A stretch of 64,000 nucleotides of DNA from Streptomyces canus 299MFChir4.1. Its GTDB lineage: Bacteria; Actinomycetota; Actinomycetes; Streptomycetales; Streptomycetaceae. The notes under the pieces were generated by a model. The model saw only the letters and a list, made by a program, of their open reading frames with translations, searched no databases and had not been told where the DNA came from. The DNA lies in contig NZ_KB911599.1 of NCBI RefSeq assembly GCF_000383615.1, positions 104,265-168,264 of the forward strand. Direction: 5' to 3'. The first letter of the stretch is position 1; every line of letters starts with the position of its first letter. Of the stretch, positions 8,555 to 16,294 are shown piece by piece. The position numbers were made by a program, and so were the translations under genes.

Positions 8555-9600
8555 AAGGTCAGCACCCCTCGGGCCACCCGCCCCGCCTCCGCGTCCGCCA
8601 CCGCCTTCTCGAAGTCCTCCACGGGATAGGTCTCCGTGACGAGTTCGTCGAGGAGGAGCCGGCCCTGGCGGTAGAACTCCGCGTAGAGCGGGATGTCCCG
8701 CTGGGGACGGGAGGAGCCGTAGCGGCAGCCCAGGACCGACTTGTCCAGGTAGAGGGAGGAGACGAGGAAGGAGCCCTCCGCGCCCGCCGGGGGCACCCCG
8801 AGCAGCAACGCCTGGCCGTGCCGGTCGAGCAGGTCGATCGCCTGGCGGATCAGCTCCACGCGGCCCACGCACTCGAAGGCGTGGTCGGCCCCTGTGGGCA
8901 GCACCTCCCGTACCCCCTCCGCCGAGGTCAGGAAGTCCGTCGCCCCGAACTGCCGGGCCGCCGCCTCCTTCGCCGGGTTGGCGTCCACCGCCACGATCCG
9001 CGACGCTCCCGCGATCCGGGCACCTTGGATCACGTTGAGGCCGATCCCCCCGGTCCCGATCACCAGCACGCTCTCCCCCCGGTCCACCCGGGCCCGGTTG
9101 AGCACGGCGCCCACGCCGGTCAGCACCCCGCACCCGATGAGCGCGGCGGACGTCAGGGGAATGTCCTTCGGGATCCGGACCGCCTGCACGGCCTTCACCA
9201 CGGTCCGTTCCGCGAAGGCGGAGTTGCTCGCGAACTGGAACACCCGCTCGCCGTCCCGCGAGAAGGGTTTCTGGGGCCGCCCGATGGCCTTGCGGCACAT
9301 GGTCGGGCGCCCCCGGTCGCAGTCGGCGCAGGCACCGCAGTTGGCGAGGGTCGACAGCGCCACATGGTCACCGGGCCCGACATGCGCGACCCCCTCCCCC
9401 ACCGCCTCGACCACGCCGGCGCCCTCGTGCCCCAGCACCACCGGAACCGGAAACGGAATGGTCCCATCCACGACGGACAGGTCGCTGTGGCACAGCCCGG
9501 CCGCCGCGATCGCGACCCGCACCTCGCCCGGCCCCGGGTCCCGCACCTCCAGATCGTCGACGACCTGGACCTGCCTCCCGTCGAACAGCACGCCGCGCAT
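8551..9600 (-). CDS. Zinc-dependent alcohol dehydrogenase, class III-like
   Basis: Medium-chain dehydrogenase of 349 residues. Catalytic zinc ligands are recognisable in GLCHSD and GHEGAG. The structural zinc site is CGACADCDRGRPTMC, with spacing C-x2-C-x2-C-x7-C. The cofactor site is VIGTGGIGLNVIQGA, followed by an acidic VAVDAN that favours NAD. It resembles the actinobacterial branch of mycothiol- or nicotinoprotein-type alcohol dehydrogenases. It is last in a three-gene operon after the SDR and acyl-CoA dehydrogenase; its ATG overlaps the preceding TGA by one base. It may oxidise an alcohol that feeds the acid pathway, or act on a hydroxymethyl intermediate. The substrate is unknown. Confidence 0.86.
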   Translation of the reverse strand: MRGVLFDGRQVQVVDDLEVRDPGPGEVRVAIAAAGLCHSDLSVVDGTIPFPVPVVLGHEGAGVVEAVGEGVAHVGPGDHVALSTLANCGACADCDRGRPTMCRKAIGRPQKPFSRDGERVFQFASNSAFAERTVVKAVQAVRIPKDIPLTSAALIGCGVLTGVGAVLNRARVDRGESVLVIGTGGIGLNVIQGARIAGASRIVAVDANPAKEAAARQFGATDFLTSAEGVREVLPTGADHAFECVGRVELIRQAIDLLDRHGQALLLGVPPAGAEGSFLVSSLYLDKSVLGCRYGSSRPQRDIPLYAEFYRQGRLLLDELVTETYPVEDFEKAVADAEAGRVARGVLTF

Positions 9601-10751
9601 CAGACGACCCCCTTGGGCTCTCTGGGCAGACCGAGCACCCGCTCGGCGATGATGGTCCGCTGGATCTGGTCCGAGCCGCCGTAGATGGTGTCGGCCCGCG
9701 AGAACAGGAACAGGTGCTGCAGCGCGTCGAGTTCGTACGGCGAGGAAGCGTGCCACTCCCGGGGCCCGACCGTGGCCTCCGCCCCGCGCACGAGCATCGC
9801 CAGCTCCCCGAGCCGCTGATGCCAGCCCGCCCACAGCAGCTTGGCCACACTGGGGGCCCCGCCGTCCCCCGAACCGCCCAGTGTCCGCAGCGCGTTCCAC
9901 CGCATGGTCCGCAACTCGGCCCACCGCCGCACGAGCAGATCCCGTACGACCGGATCGGCGACCGCGCCCGTACGTACGGCGGCTTGCACCACCTCGGTCA
10001 ACTCCTGCGCGAATCCGACCTGTTGGGCCAGCGTGGACACCCCGCGCTCGAAGGCCAGCAGGCTCATCGCCACCCGCCAGCCCTGCCCCTGACCGCCGAC
10101 GACATGCTCGGCGCGCGCGTGGGCCCCGTCGAAGAAGACCTCGTTGAACTCACTGGTCCCGGTGAGCTGCCGGATGGGCCGCACCTCGACGCGCCCCGGC
10201 TGGTCCATGGGAACCAGGAGGAACGTGAGCCCGTGATGCCGGCGCGACTCCGGATCGGTCCGGGCGAGGACGAAGCACCAGTCCGCCTCGTGAGCCAGGG
10301 ACGTCCAGATCTTCTGCCCGCTGATCCGGTACGACCCGTCCTCGACCCGCGTGGCCCTCGTCCGCACACCGGCGAGGTCGGACCCCGCCCCGGGCTCGCT
10401 GTACCCCTGGCACCACAGCTCCTCCCCGGCGGCGACGGGAGGAAGAAAACGCGCCTTCTGCTCCTCGCTGCCGTGCGCGAGGAGGGTCGGCGCCAGCAGC
10501 TTCTCCCCGATGTGCCCGGACCGCGCGGGCGCCCCGGACCGCGCGTACTCCTCGGCCCAGACGACCTGCTGGGTGACGGTGGCGGTGCGGTTGCCGTAAC
10601 CGGCCTCGGACCAACCAAGCCCGATCCAACCGGACTTACCGAGTGTTCGTTCCCAGGTACGGCGGTCCTGGTTCCCATCCGCATGGGCAGCAAGCCATTC
10701 CCGCACTTCCCCCCGGAACGCCTCATCCTCAGCGCCAAACCCAAAGTCCAC
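9600..10751 (-). CDS. Acyl-CoA dehydrogenase, long-subunit type
   Basis: FAD-dependent alpha,beta-dehydrogenation of an acyl-CoA. The 383 residues have the full three-domain plan: N-terminal helices, the middle beta domain with WCQGYSEPGAGSDLAGVRT and GQKIWTS, and a C-terminal helical domain ending in QRTIIAERVLGLPRE. The Glu of the medium-chain enzyme motif (YEG) is replaced (TIYGGSDQIQ). The Glu of FERG at about residue 235 sits where isovaleryl-CoA dehydrogenase keeps its base, so that residue is the candidate. The closest type is the actinobacterial FadE large subunits used on steroid or branched acids. It is the second gene of the SDR-ACAD-ADH operon. Confidence 0.88.
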   Translation of the reverse strand: MDFGFGAEDEAFRGEVREWLAAHADGNQDRRTWERTLGKSGWIGLGWSEAGYGNRTATVTQQVVWAEEYARSGAPARSGHIGEKLLAPTLLAHGSEEQKARFLPPVAAGEELWCQGYSEPGAGSDLAGVRTRATRVEDGSYRISGQKIWTSLAHEADWCFVLARTDPESRRHHGLTFLLVPMDQPGRVEVRPIRQLTGTSEFNEVFFDGAHARAEHVVGGQGQGWRVAMSLLAFERGVSTLAQQVGFAQELTEVVQAAVRTGAVADPVVRDLLVRRWAELRTMRWNALRTLGGSGDGGAPSVAKLLWAGWHQRLGELAMLVRGAEATVGPREWHASSPYELDALQHLFLFSRADTIYGGSDQIQRTIIAERVLGLPREPKGVV

Positions 10752-10785
10752 AGGGCTCTCCTCTCAACACCGGTCGGGTACAACC

Positions 10786-10820
10786 CACCCAGGGGCGCGG
10801 GGAACTGCGCGCCCAGCCAC
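10786..10820 (-). repeat. GGGGCGCGGGGAACTGC element, copy 1
   Basis: Core AGGGGCGCGGGGAACTGCGC on the plus strand at 10791-10810, followed by gcccagcc. It lies after the stop of the SDR gene and before the next gene of the same minus-strand operon. GGGGC and GCGCG have complementary partners across an AACT loop, so it can form an RNA hairpin. See copies at 14941, 21121, 21234, 38451 and 42569. Confidence 0.7.
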
Positions 10821-10861
10821 AACGAACCCGCAGCCGCCACCCCACACGCGCCCCCGCCCCA

Positions 10862-11728
10862 CTAGGCACCCGGCCCCGAAAGCAACGGCATCGGATCCAC
10901 TCCCACCGTCCCCGGCAAGAACTCCGCGATCGACTCCGGCGTCCACCCGCCGGAGGCATACGCGGCGCGCAACTCCCGAGGCTGAGCCCACACCGCGATC
11001 TTCGGCCCCGCCACGGTGTACACCTGCCCGGTGATCTCCCGGGCCCGCTCCGACAGCAGGTAGACCACCATGGCGGCCACGTCCTCCGGCTCCCCGATCT
11101 CCGTCAGATCGAAGGGAACGTTGGCCGACATCCGCGTACGGGCGACCGGCGCCACCGCGTTCGCGGTCACCCCGTACTTGTGCATCCCGAGCGCCGCACT
11201 GCGCACCAGCGAGATGATCCCGCCCTTCGCCGCGCTGTAATTGGCCTGCGAGAAGGACCCCTGGTGATTCCCGCTGGTGAACCCGACCAACGTCCCCGAC
11301 CGCTGCTGACGCATCACCGCCGAGGCCGCCCGGAAGACCGTGAAGGTCCCCTTCAGATGGGTCGCGAGAACCGGGTCCCACTCCTCCTCGGACATGTTGA
11401 ACAGCATCCGCTCCCGCAGGATCCCGGCCACGCAGACGACACCGTCAAGGCGCCCGTAGGAAGACAGCGCGGTATCGACGACCCGCTGCCCTCCCGCCAT
11501 GGTCGAGATGTCGTCGGCCACGGCGACCGCCTCGCCGCCGGCCGCCTCGATCTCCTTCACCACACCCGAGGCGATCTCGCTCGTGGGAGAGGCCCCGTCC
11601 ACGGAGACGCCGTAGTCGTTGACGACGACCCGCGCGCCCTCGGCCGCCGCGCCCAGCGCGACCGCCCGCCCGATCCCCCGTCCCGCGCCCGTCACGGCGA
11701 CGACCCTGCCTGCCAAGAAGTTCCCCAC
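10862..11728 (-). CDS. HSD17B4-like short-chain dehydrogenase
   Basis: NAD(P)-dependent SDR of 288 residues, likely the 3-hydroxyacyl-CoA dehydrogenase step of beta-oxidation. The cofactor motif is TGAGRGIG. The strand VVVNDYGVSVDG and the following IEAAGGEAVA are the signature of the dehydrogenase part of peroxisomal multifunctional enzyme 2. The active site is S in FTSGNHQG with YSAAK. Beyond residue 245 there is a C-terminal extension (TPESIAEFLPG). Unlike the eukaryotic protein there is no fused hydratase or SCP2 domain. The GTG start at 11728 heads the operon. The operator at 11751-11765 is shared with the divergent cyclase gene. Confidence 0.87.
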   Translation of the reverse strand: MGNFLAGRVVAVTGAGRGIGRAVALGAAAEGARVVVNDYGVSVDGASPTSEIASGVVKEIEAAGGEAVAVADDISTMAGGQRVVDTALSSYGRLDGVVCVAGILRERMLFNMSEEEWDPVLATHLKGTFTVFRAASAVMRQQRSGTLVGFTSGNHQGSFSQANYSAAKGGIISLVRSAALGMHKYGVTANAVAPVARTRMSANVPFDLTEIGEPEDVAAMVVYLLSERAREITGQVYTVAGPKIAVWAQPRELRAAYASGGWTPESIAEFLPGTVGVDPMPLLSGPGA

Positions 11729-11750
11729 GCCCGGCCCCTTCCCGCGGTTT

Positions 11751-11765
11751 CTGACGGACCGTTAG
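11751..11765. promoter_or_regulatory. Operator copy D, CTGAC-N5-GTTAG
   Basis: CTGACGGACCGTTAG, one mismatch in the right arm, with flanks TTCTGAC and TTAGAT. It lies in the 85-base divergent region between the SDR operon and the cyclase gene. A further half-site GTCAG with CCC before it is at 11775-11782. One bound protein could control both directions. Confidence 0.6.
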
Positions 11766-11813
11766 ATTTTATGTCCCGTCAGATGTGCGGACACAAGCCC
11801 TGGGGAGGGCCCG

Positions 11814-12740
11814 ATGTCACTTCCGGCCGCGTTCCACGACATCGCCAAGCGCGTGAACAACTGGGGGCGTTGGGGAGCCGACGACGAGATCGGCACCCTG
11901 AACCTGATCACCGACGAGGTCGTCCGCGAGGCCGTCGCGACCGTCCGCACCGGCCACCGCGTCCCCCTCGCCCTCCCGCTCAGGCAGGACGGCGTGCAGA
12001 CCGGGATGATGCCGGGCCGGGTCAACCCGCTGCACGCGATGGTGCAGATCAACCAGGAGATCTTCGGCCCGGGCACGGTCGCGTGCAGCGACGACGCCGT
12101 GACCATGGGCCTTCAGGCGGGCACCCACTGGGACGCGCTCACCCACGTCTCGCACTCCGGCCTGCTCTACAACGGCCGCCCGGCCGGCACCATCACCCCG
12201 CACGGCGGAGCCGAGTTCAGCGGTATCGACAAGGCGCGGTACGTCCTCTCGCGCGGGGTGCTGCTGGACGTGGCCCGCGCACGGGGCGTGGAGCGGCTCG
12301 ACGGAGCGCACGCCGTGACGCCCGAGGACCTGGAGGCCGCCGAGGAACTCGCGGGCACGCGGGTGCGCGCCGGGGACATCGTGCTCGTACGGACCGGGCA
12401 GATCCAGGTGTATCTCGCCGGAGACAAGGAGGCGTACGCCTATCCGTCGCCGGGCCTGTCGGTCCGCACCCCGGAGTGGTTCCACGCGCGCGATGTGGCC
12501 GCGGTCGCCAACGACACGCTCACCTTCGAGATCTTCCCGCCCGAGATCGAGGACCTGTGGCTGCCGGTGCACGCGCTGGACCTGGTGGAGATGGGGATGC
12601 TCCAGGGCCAGAACTGGAATCTCGAAGAGTTGTCCACAGCCTGTGGAGAACTTGGCCGGTACGCGTTTCTGCTGTCCGCGATGCCCGAGCCGTTCGTCGG
12701 CGGCACCGGAACACCCGTGGCCCCGGTGGCCGTGCTGTGA
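11814..12740 (+). CDS. Cyclase-family metal-dependent hydrolase
   Basis: Member of the cyclase superfamily (the family of kynurenine formamidase and isatin hydrolase), 308 residues, the larger of the two size classes. The metal-binding signature is GLQAGTHWDALTHV. It keeps G-T-H-x-D and the last His but has Gln and Leu where the short class has His and Pro. A second conserved region is RAGDIVLVRTG. ATG at 11814 has GGGGAGGG at 11802-11809. These enzymes hydrolyse cyclic amides, lactones or formamides. In this locus, opening of a ring intermediate is plausible but unproven. It is divergently transcribed from the SDR operon and shares operator D. Confidence 0.82.
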   Translation: MSLPAAFHDIAKRVNNWGRWGADDEIGTLNLITDEVVREAVATVRTGHRVPLALPLRQDGVQTGMMPGRVNPLHAMVQINQEIFGPGTVACSDDAVTMGLQAGTHWDALTHVSHSGLLYNGRPAGTITPHGGAEFSGIDKARYVLSRGVLLDVARARGVERLDGAHAVTPEDLEAAEELAGTRVRAGDIVLVRTGQIQVYLAGDKEAYAYPSPGLSVRTPEWFHARDVAAVANDTLTFEIFPPEIEDLWLPVHALDLVEMGMLQGQNWNLEELSTACGELGRYAFLLSAMPEPFVGGTGTPVAPVAVL

Positions 12741-13059
12741 GGAGGTCGGTCGGCGGCGCGCGCAGGTCCGCCCCGAGCACGGCATCGCGCGCCGCCGTCA
12801 TCGATTTCCCTCCGCCCCGCGGAAATCGACACCGCGTCACGATCCGCACTCGTCGGGGGTTCCCGTCACCGGAACCCTCGGCGTCCCCTCGCGGCGAATC
12901 GCTGACCACCAGCGTCATCAATCGAACACGGTGCGTCAACACCCGTACGGGGATTTGTTGCTTACGACCCTTTTGTCACGACCGCGCACGGATGCACATC
13001 CCGGCGCACCGCCTCGCGGCGAGGGAGGGGCGAGGGCGGTCCCTGCCACCGTGCGCCGG
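12741..13059. other. Non-coding stretch between convergent genes
   Basis: 319 bases without a convincing gene. The middle part around 12930-12980 is unusually AT-rich for this genome. The right end holds the inverted repeat listed separately. Nothing else was recognised. Confidence 0.6.
13001..13059 (-). terminator. Inverted repeat at the end of the ATPase gene
   Basis: CCGGCGCAC at 13001-13009 is a perfect inverted match to GTGCGCCGG at 13051-13059, with a 41-base GC-rich loop. The right arm ends directly before the stop codon of the minus-strand gene that ends at 13060. A transcription terminator is the simplest reading. There is no T-run. Confidence 0.4.
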
Positions 13060-13536
13060 TCACACCGCCTCGAACGCCAGCCCCTCGTAGGCCGAGGCCT
13101 CGATGCCGTAGGTCTCCACGACCTGCCGCGGCCGCTCGCAGCGGTCGAGTTCGCACCAGATGCTCTTGCCCGCGCCCTCGGGGCTCCAGCCCCAGCGGTC
13201 CGCGAGGCCGTCGACGAGGGCCAGGCCGCGGCCGCCGGTCGCGTCACCGTCCACGCAGCGCGGCACCGGGGCCCGGCCGCTGCGGTCGGCGACCTCCAGG
13301 CGGACGGTGGCCGACTCCACCTCGGCGCCCGGCAGGGACAACCGCAGGACGGCCGGACGGCCGGTGTGCACCACGGCGTTGGTGACCAGCTCGGACACGA
13401 GCAGGATCAGGGTCTCGGCGAGCGATTCGTCGATCCCTATCCCGGACCCGGCGAGCCGCGAGCGGGCCCACCTCCGGGCTCGCCCCACCTCTGCGGGGTC
13501 GGGCCGGATCTCCAGCTGCACTTGAAGCACCTGCAC
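13060..13536 (-). CDS. Anti-sigma-type ATP-binding (GHKL) protein
   Basis: Small single-domain HATPase of 158 residues, like the RsbW/SpoIIAB-type serine kinases that are very numerous in Streptomyces. The N box is SELVTNAVVHTG, and the glycine-rich G1/G2 region is DATGGRGLALVDGLADRWGW. Residues after 135 (RPRQVVETYGIEASAYEGL) are a non-conserved tail. Such proteins bind and phosphorylate STAS partners or hold sigma factors. No partner is adjacent; an unrelated STAS gene lies 5 kb away. The GTG at 13536 is taken as the start, but GTG codons a few residues later are equally possible because the ribosome binding site is weak. Confidence 0.8.
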   Translation of the reverse strand: MQVLQVQLEIRPDPAEVGRARRWARSRLAGSGIGIDESLAETLILLVSELVTNAVVHTGRPAVLRLSLPGAEVESATVRLEVADRSGRAPVPRCVDGDATGGRGLALVDGLADRWGWSPEGAGKSIWCELDRCERPRQVVETYGIEASAYEGLAFEAV

Positions 13537-14030
13537 CGCTCACACCATCCGAACCGGCGGGCACATGGCCTCGCGCCTCACGAGGGCCACGATCGTAGCC
13601 ATTTTTTGCATGACCAGAACAATGACCAAAGCCGGGGTCACAGAACGTGAATCCCTTACGAGACAGCATGGTTGACGTACAGTCACGCCAACAAGCGCTT
13701 CGGGCATATTCCAGCGCGAAGGAGTACCCGTGCGGGATACTGTGCGACGCTCGCCACGGGGAGTCGAACAGGCGGTGGACACAGGCCCTACCGCCCTGCG
13801 AGCAGGGGCGCGCATCGCCCAGTCCGGGGCCGCCTCATCGGCAACACCGGCATGGCTCATGCTCGGAACCACTCGCATCTCACACAAGGTACCGGAGCGG
13901 GGCACCGACTCCAGGACGTGACGAGTCACACCTAGGACACAACCCGATATCAACGCTCCGTGATTCCGGTATGCCACAATCCGCGACATCCGCTGCGGAC
14001 GCACCGGAGAGCGGCCCGGCCACGACCGCC
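13537..14030. other. Long intergenic region, one doubtful small ORF
   Basis: 494 bases between the GHKL gene and the short acyl-CoA dehydrogenase gene. GC content is visibly lower at 13590-13710 (a TTTTTT run at 13602-13607, TTGACG at 13672, CATATT at 13705). This looks like promoter-rich sequence for the small ORF at 13730 and for the GHKL gene. No RNA gene was recognised. Confidence 0.5.
13730..13921 (+). CDS. Possible small protein of 63 residues
   Basis: I do not recognise the product. It begins GTG at 13730 behind a perfect AAGGAG (13719-13724) at five bases. It runs MRDTVRRSPRGVEQAVDTG and is rich in Arg, Ala and Thr, with no membrane segment or Cys motif. Against it, third-position GC is only about two thirds, well below neighbouring genes, and there is no continuation into a known domain. 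The combination of strong ribosome binding site and weak codon bias fits either a small young gene or chance. Confidence 0.3.
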   Translation: MRDTVRRSPRGVEQAVDTGPTALRAGARIAQSGAASSATPAWLMLGTTRISHKVPERGTDSRT

Positions 14031-14903
14031 TCAGGCCAACAGGTCGACGGCGAGCGACTCCTCACTCTCCGCACCGCCGCCGCCCCGCCGGGCCCGCACC
14101 CAGGCCCGCTTCAGATGCAGCTGCACCTCGCACTCCCAGGTGAAGCCCATCCCGCCGTGCACCTGGACACAGTCCCGGGCGCCCCGCTCGGCCGCCTCGT
14201 CGGCCAGCAGCCGGGCCGCGGCGACGTCCACCGGGTCCGCGGTCACGGCGGCCGCGTACACCGCGGCCCGGGCCGTCTCCGCCCGCACCAGCATCCGCGC
14301 GCACAGATGCTTGACCGCCTGGAAGGCCCCGATCGGCTGCCCGAACTGCTTCCGCGTCCGCGCGTGTTGCACCGCCAGCTCACACACGCGCGTGGCGGTG
14401 CCCAGCTGCTCGGCGGCGGTGAGGAGCACGGCGACGGGATCGGCGGCACGCGCGCGTGGTCCGGGAACCCGGTGCAGCGGCGTCAGCGGATCCACCGACT
14501 TCAGGGGTACGGCCCCGGTGGCGTCGCCGCGTACGACGTCCGCCTCCGCCAGCCACTCCACGAGCCCGCCCGGGTCGACGTCGGCCACGACGACCTCCCC
14601 CTCGGTGGCCCCGTCCACGACACCCGCCGCGAGGTGGGTCGCCACCAGGGGCCCGGTCAGCAGCGCCCGCCCGGCCTCCTCGAAGACCAACACGGCCTCC
14701 GGCAGCCCGAGTCCGACCCCACCATCCGCCTCCGGCACCCGCAGCGAGAAGAACCCGGCGGCCCCGAGCTCCCGCCACAACGCACGGTCCAGATGGGGTG
14801 CTTCCACGGCGGCACGCCGCGCCGCCTCGTCGAAGTACCGCGCGAGCAACGCACGCACTCCGCGCCGCAACGCGATTTGGTCGGTGGTCAGTTGAAACCG
14901 CAC
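14031..14903 (-). CDS. Acyl-CoA dehydrogenase, short subunit of a heteromeric pair
   Basis: 290 residues, about 90 shorter than a standard acyl-CoA dehydrogenase; the middle beta domain is much reduced. N-terminal helices begin FQLTTDQIALRRGVRALLA. The C-terminal domain keeps RKQFGQPIGAFQAVKH and QVHGGMGFTWE, which bind FAD across a subunit interface. In Mycobacterium and Rhodococcus such short proteins pair with a full-length neighbour to form alpha2beta2 steroid acyl-CoA dehydrogenases. The full-length partner is immediately upstream (15012-16145) with a repeat element between them. The start is GTG at 14903. Operator E upstream of the first gene would control both. Confidence 0.82.
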   Translation of the reverse strand: MRFQLTTDQIALRRGVRALLARYFDEAARRAAVEAPHLDRALWRELGAAGFFSLRVPEADGGVGLGLPEAVLVFEEAGRALLTGPLVATHLAAGVVDGATEGEVVVADVDPGGLVEWLAEADVVRGDATGAVPLKSVDPLTPLHRVPGPRARAADPVAVLLTAAEQLGTATRVCELAVQHARTRKQFGQPIGAFQAVKHLCARMLVRAETARAAVYAAAVTADPVDVAAARLLADEAAERGARDCVQVHGGMGFTWECEVQLHLKRAWVRARRGGGGAESEESLAVDLLA

Positions 14904-14940
14904 GCCACGGCCCCCTTCTCAACGCCGACTGCGATGCCCC

Positions 14941-14976
14941 ACCCAGGGGCGCGGGGAACTGCGCGACAAGCCCCCA
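14941..14976 (-). repeat. GGGGCGCGGGGAACTGC element, copy 2
   Basis: AGGGGCGCGGGGAACTGCGC at 14945-14964 followed by gacaagccccc, so GGGGC pairs with GCCCC. It lies between the long and short acyl-CoA dehydrogenase genes of one minus-strand operon, in the same orientation relative to the upstream gene as copies 1, 3, 4 and 5. Confidence 0.7.
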
Positions 14977-15011
14977 CTCGCCCGCACCCGGCAATCCACC
15001 GCAAGTCGCCC

Positions 15012-16145
15012 TCACCTCCCCTTCGGCAACCCAAGAACCCGCTCAGCCACGATGTTCCGCTGAATCTGCGAGGTCCCCGCCGCGATCGTGTACGACAACG
15101 ACGACAACCGCTCCAGCACCCAGGACTGTTCGAGATCCAGCGACTCCGCACCCAGCACCTCGGCAGCCACGTCGTACAACTCCTGCCGCGCATGCGAGTA
15201 CCGGAGTTTGAAGACGGACGCTCCCACCCCCGGCACCCCACCACTGGCCTCCGCCTCGCTCACGTTCCACTGCGTGAGCCGCCACAGCGCCCGGAAATCC
15301 GCGTTCAGCCGCCCCAGCCGTCGCCGCACCGAAGGGTCGTCCCAACGCCCGTTGTCCCGAGCCTCCTCGGCAACCGAACGCAGCACCCGCCGGCAGGCGA
15401 CCACCTCGCCCACGAACGCCGTCCCGCGCTCGAAGGACAGCGTCACCATGGTCACGCGCCAGCCGTCGTTCTCCTCGCCGACCCGGTTCGCCACCGGCAC
15501 CCGCACCTCGTCGAGGAACACCTCGGCGAACTCGGCGGACCCCGCGAGGGTCCGCAAGGGCCGCACCAAGACACCGGGCGAGGACATCGGCATCGCCAGC
15601 CAACTGATCCCGCGATGCTTCGGAGCCGCCGGATCGGTCCGCACCAACAGCTCGCACCAGTCGGCGACTTCGGCGTGCGAGGTCCAGATCTTGGAGCCGG
15701 TCACCACATAGTCGTCGCCGTCCCTGCGCGCGCGTGTGCGCAGCGCCGCGAGGTCGCTCCCGGCGTCCGGTTCGCTGAAGCCCTGGCACCAGACCTCCTC
15801 GCCCCGCAGGATCGGCGGCAGCCAGCGTTCCCGCTGTTCAGGCGTGCCCTCCGCGGCGATCGTGGGCCCCGCGTGGAGCAGTCCGACGAATCCGGCGCCG
15901 ACATAGGGCGCGCCCGCGGTCTCCGTCTCCTCCAGGAAGATCAGCCGCGTGGTGGGCGACGCGTCCCAGTGCACGTGCGCATACCCGGCGTCGTACAGCA
16001 TGCGCTGCCAGCCGAGGTCGTACGCCCTGCGTCCGGGCCAGTCCTGCGGGGACGGCTTCGGCGGCAGCGTGGGGAGCGCCTTGGTGAGCCATTCACGCAG
16101 CCGCGCCCGGAACTCCTCCTCTTCCGGCGTGTACGCGAGATCCAT
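15012..16145 (-). CDS. Acyl-CoA dehydrogenase, long subunit of a heteromeric pair
   Basis: 377 residues with the complete fold: EEVWCQGFSEPDAGSDLA and GSKIWTSHAEVADWCELL in the middle domain, then VTLSFERGTAF with the probable catalytic Glu. The C-terminal TIAAGTSQIQRNIVAERV lacks the medium-chain-type Glu, here Ala. It pairs by position with the short subunit downstream. ATG at 16145 is preceded by GGAG at eight bases. An upstream in-frame extension to 16208 would run through the operator and is rejected. The partner arrangement and operator suggest action on a bulky or branched acyl-CoA made by the divergent ligase. Confidence 0.87.
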   Translation of the reverse strand: MDLAYTPEEEEFRARLREWLTKALPTLPPKPSPQDWPGRRAYDLGWQRMLYDAGYAHVHWDASPTTRLIFLEETETAGAPYVGAGFVGLLHAGPTIAAEGTPEQRERWLPPILRGEEVWCQGFSEPDAGSDLAALRTRARRDGDDYVVTGSKIWTSHAEVADWCELLVRTDPAAPKHRGISWLAMPMSSPGVLVRPLRTLAGSAEFAEVFLDEVRVPVANRVGEENDGWRVTMVTLSFERGTAFVGEVVACRRVLRSVAEEARDNGRWDDPSVRRRLGRLNADFRALWRLTQWNVSEAEASGGVPGVGASVFKLRYSHARQELYDVAAEVLGAESLDLEQSWVLERLSSLSYTIAAGTSQIQRNIVAERVLGLPKGR

Positions 16146-16160
16146 GGCGGCACTCCATAT

Positions 16161-16175
16161 CTGATAGCCCGTCAG
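16161..16175. promoter_or_regulatory. Operator copy E, CTGAT-N5-GTCAG
   Basis: CTGATAGCCCGTCAG, one mismatch in the left arm, with extended flanks ATCTGAT and GTCAGATA. It sits 16 bases upstream of the minus-strand acyl-CoA dehydrogenase start. Confidence 0.65.
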
Positions 16176-16251
16176 ATAAACCTCGTGCACGAAGGCTAGG
16201 TCGCACACCCCTGGACCGACAAGGCGTCGAGCCCTACGCTCTGCCCACGAT

Positions 16252-16266
16252 CTGACGAGCCGTCAG
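16252..16266. promoter_or_regulatory. Operator copy F, CTGAC-N5-GTCAG
   Basis: Perfect palindrome CTGACGAGCCGTCAG with flanks ATCTGAC and GTCAGTT, 28 bases before the GTG start of the AMP-forming acyl-CoA ligase. Copies E and F, 91 bases apart, face the two divergent genes. Confidence 0.7.
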
Positions 16267-16294
16267 TTCTGTTGCTCCACCAAAGGGGGCCGCC

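Noticed and set aside
16146..16208. N-terminal extension of the long acyl-CoA dehydrogenase to 16208
   Set aside because: It would translate the operator, and the family N-terminus (MDLAYTPEEE) starts at 16145 with GGAG upstream.
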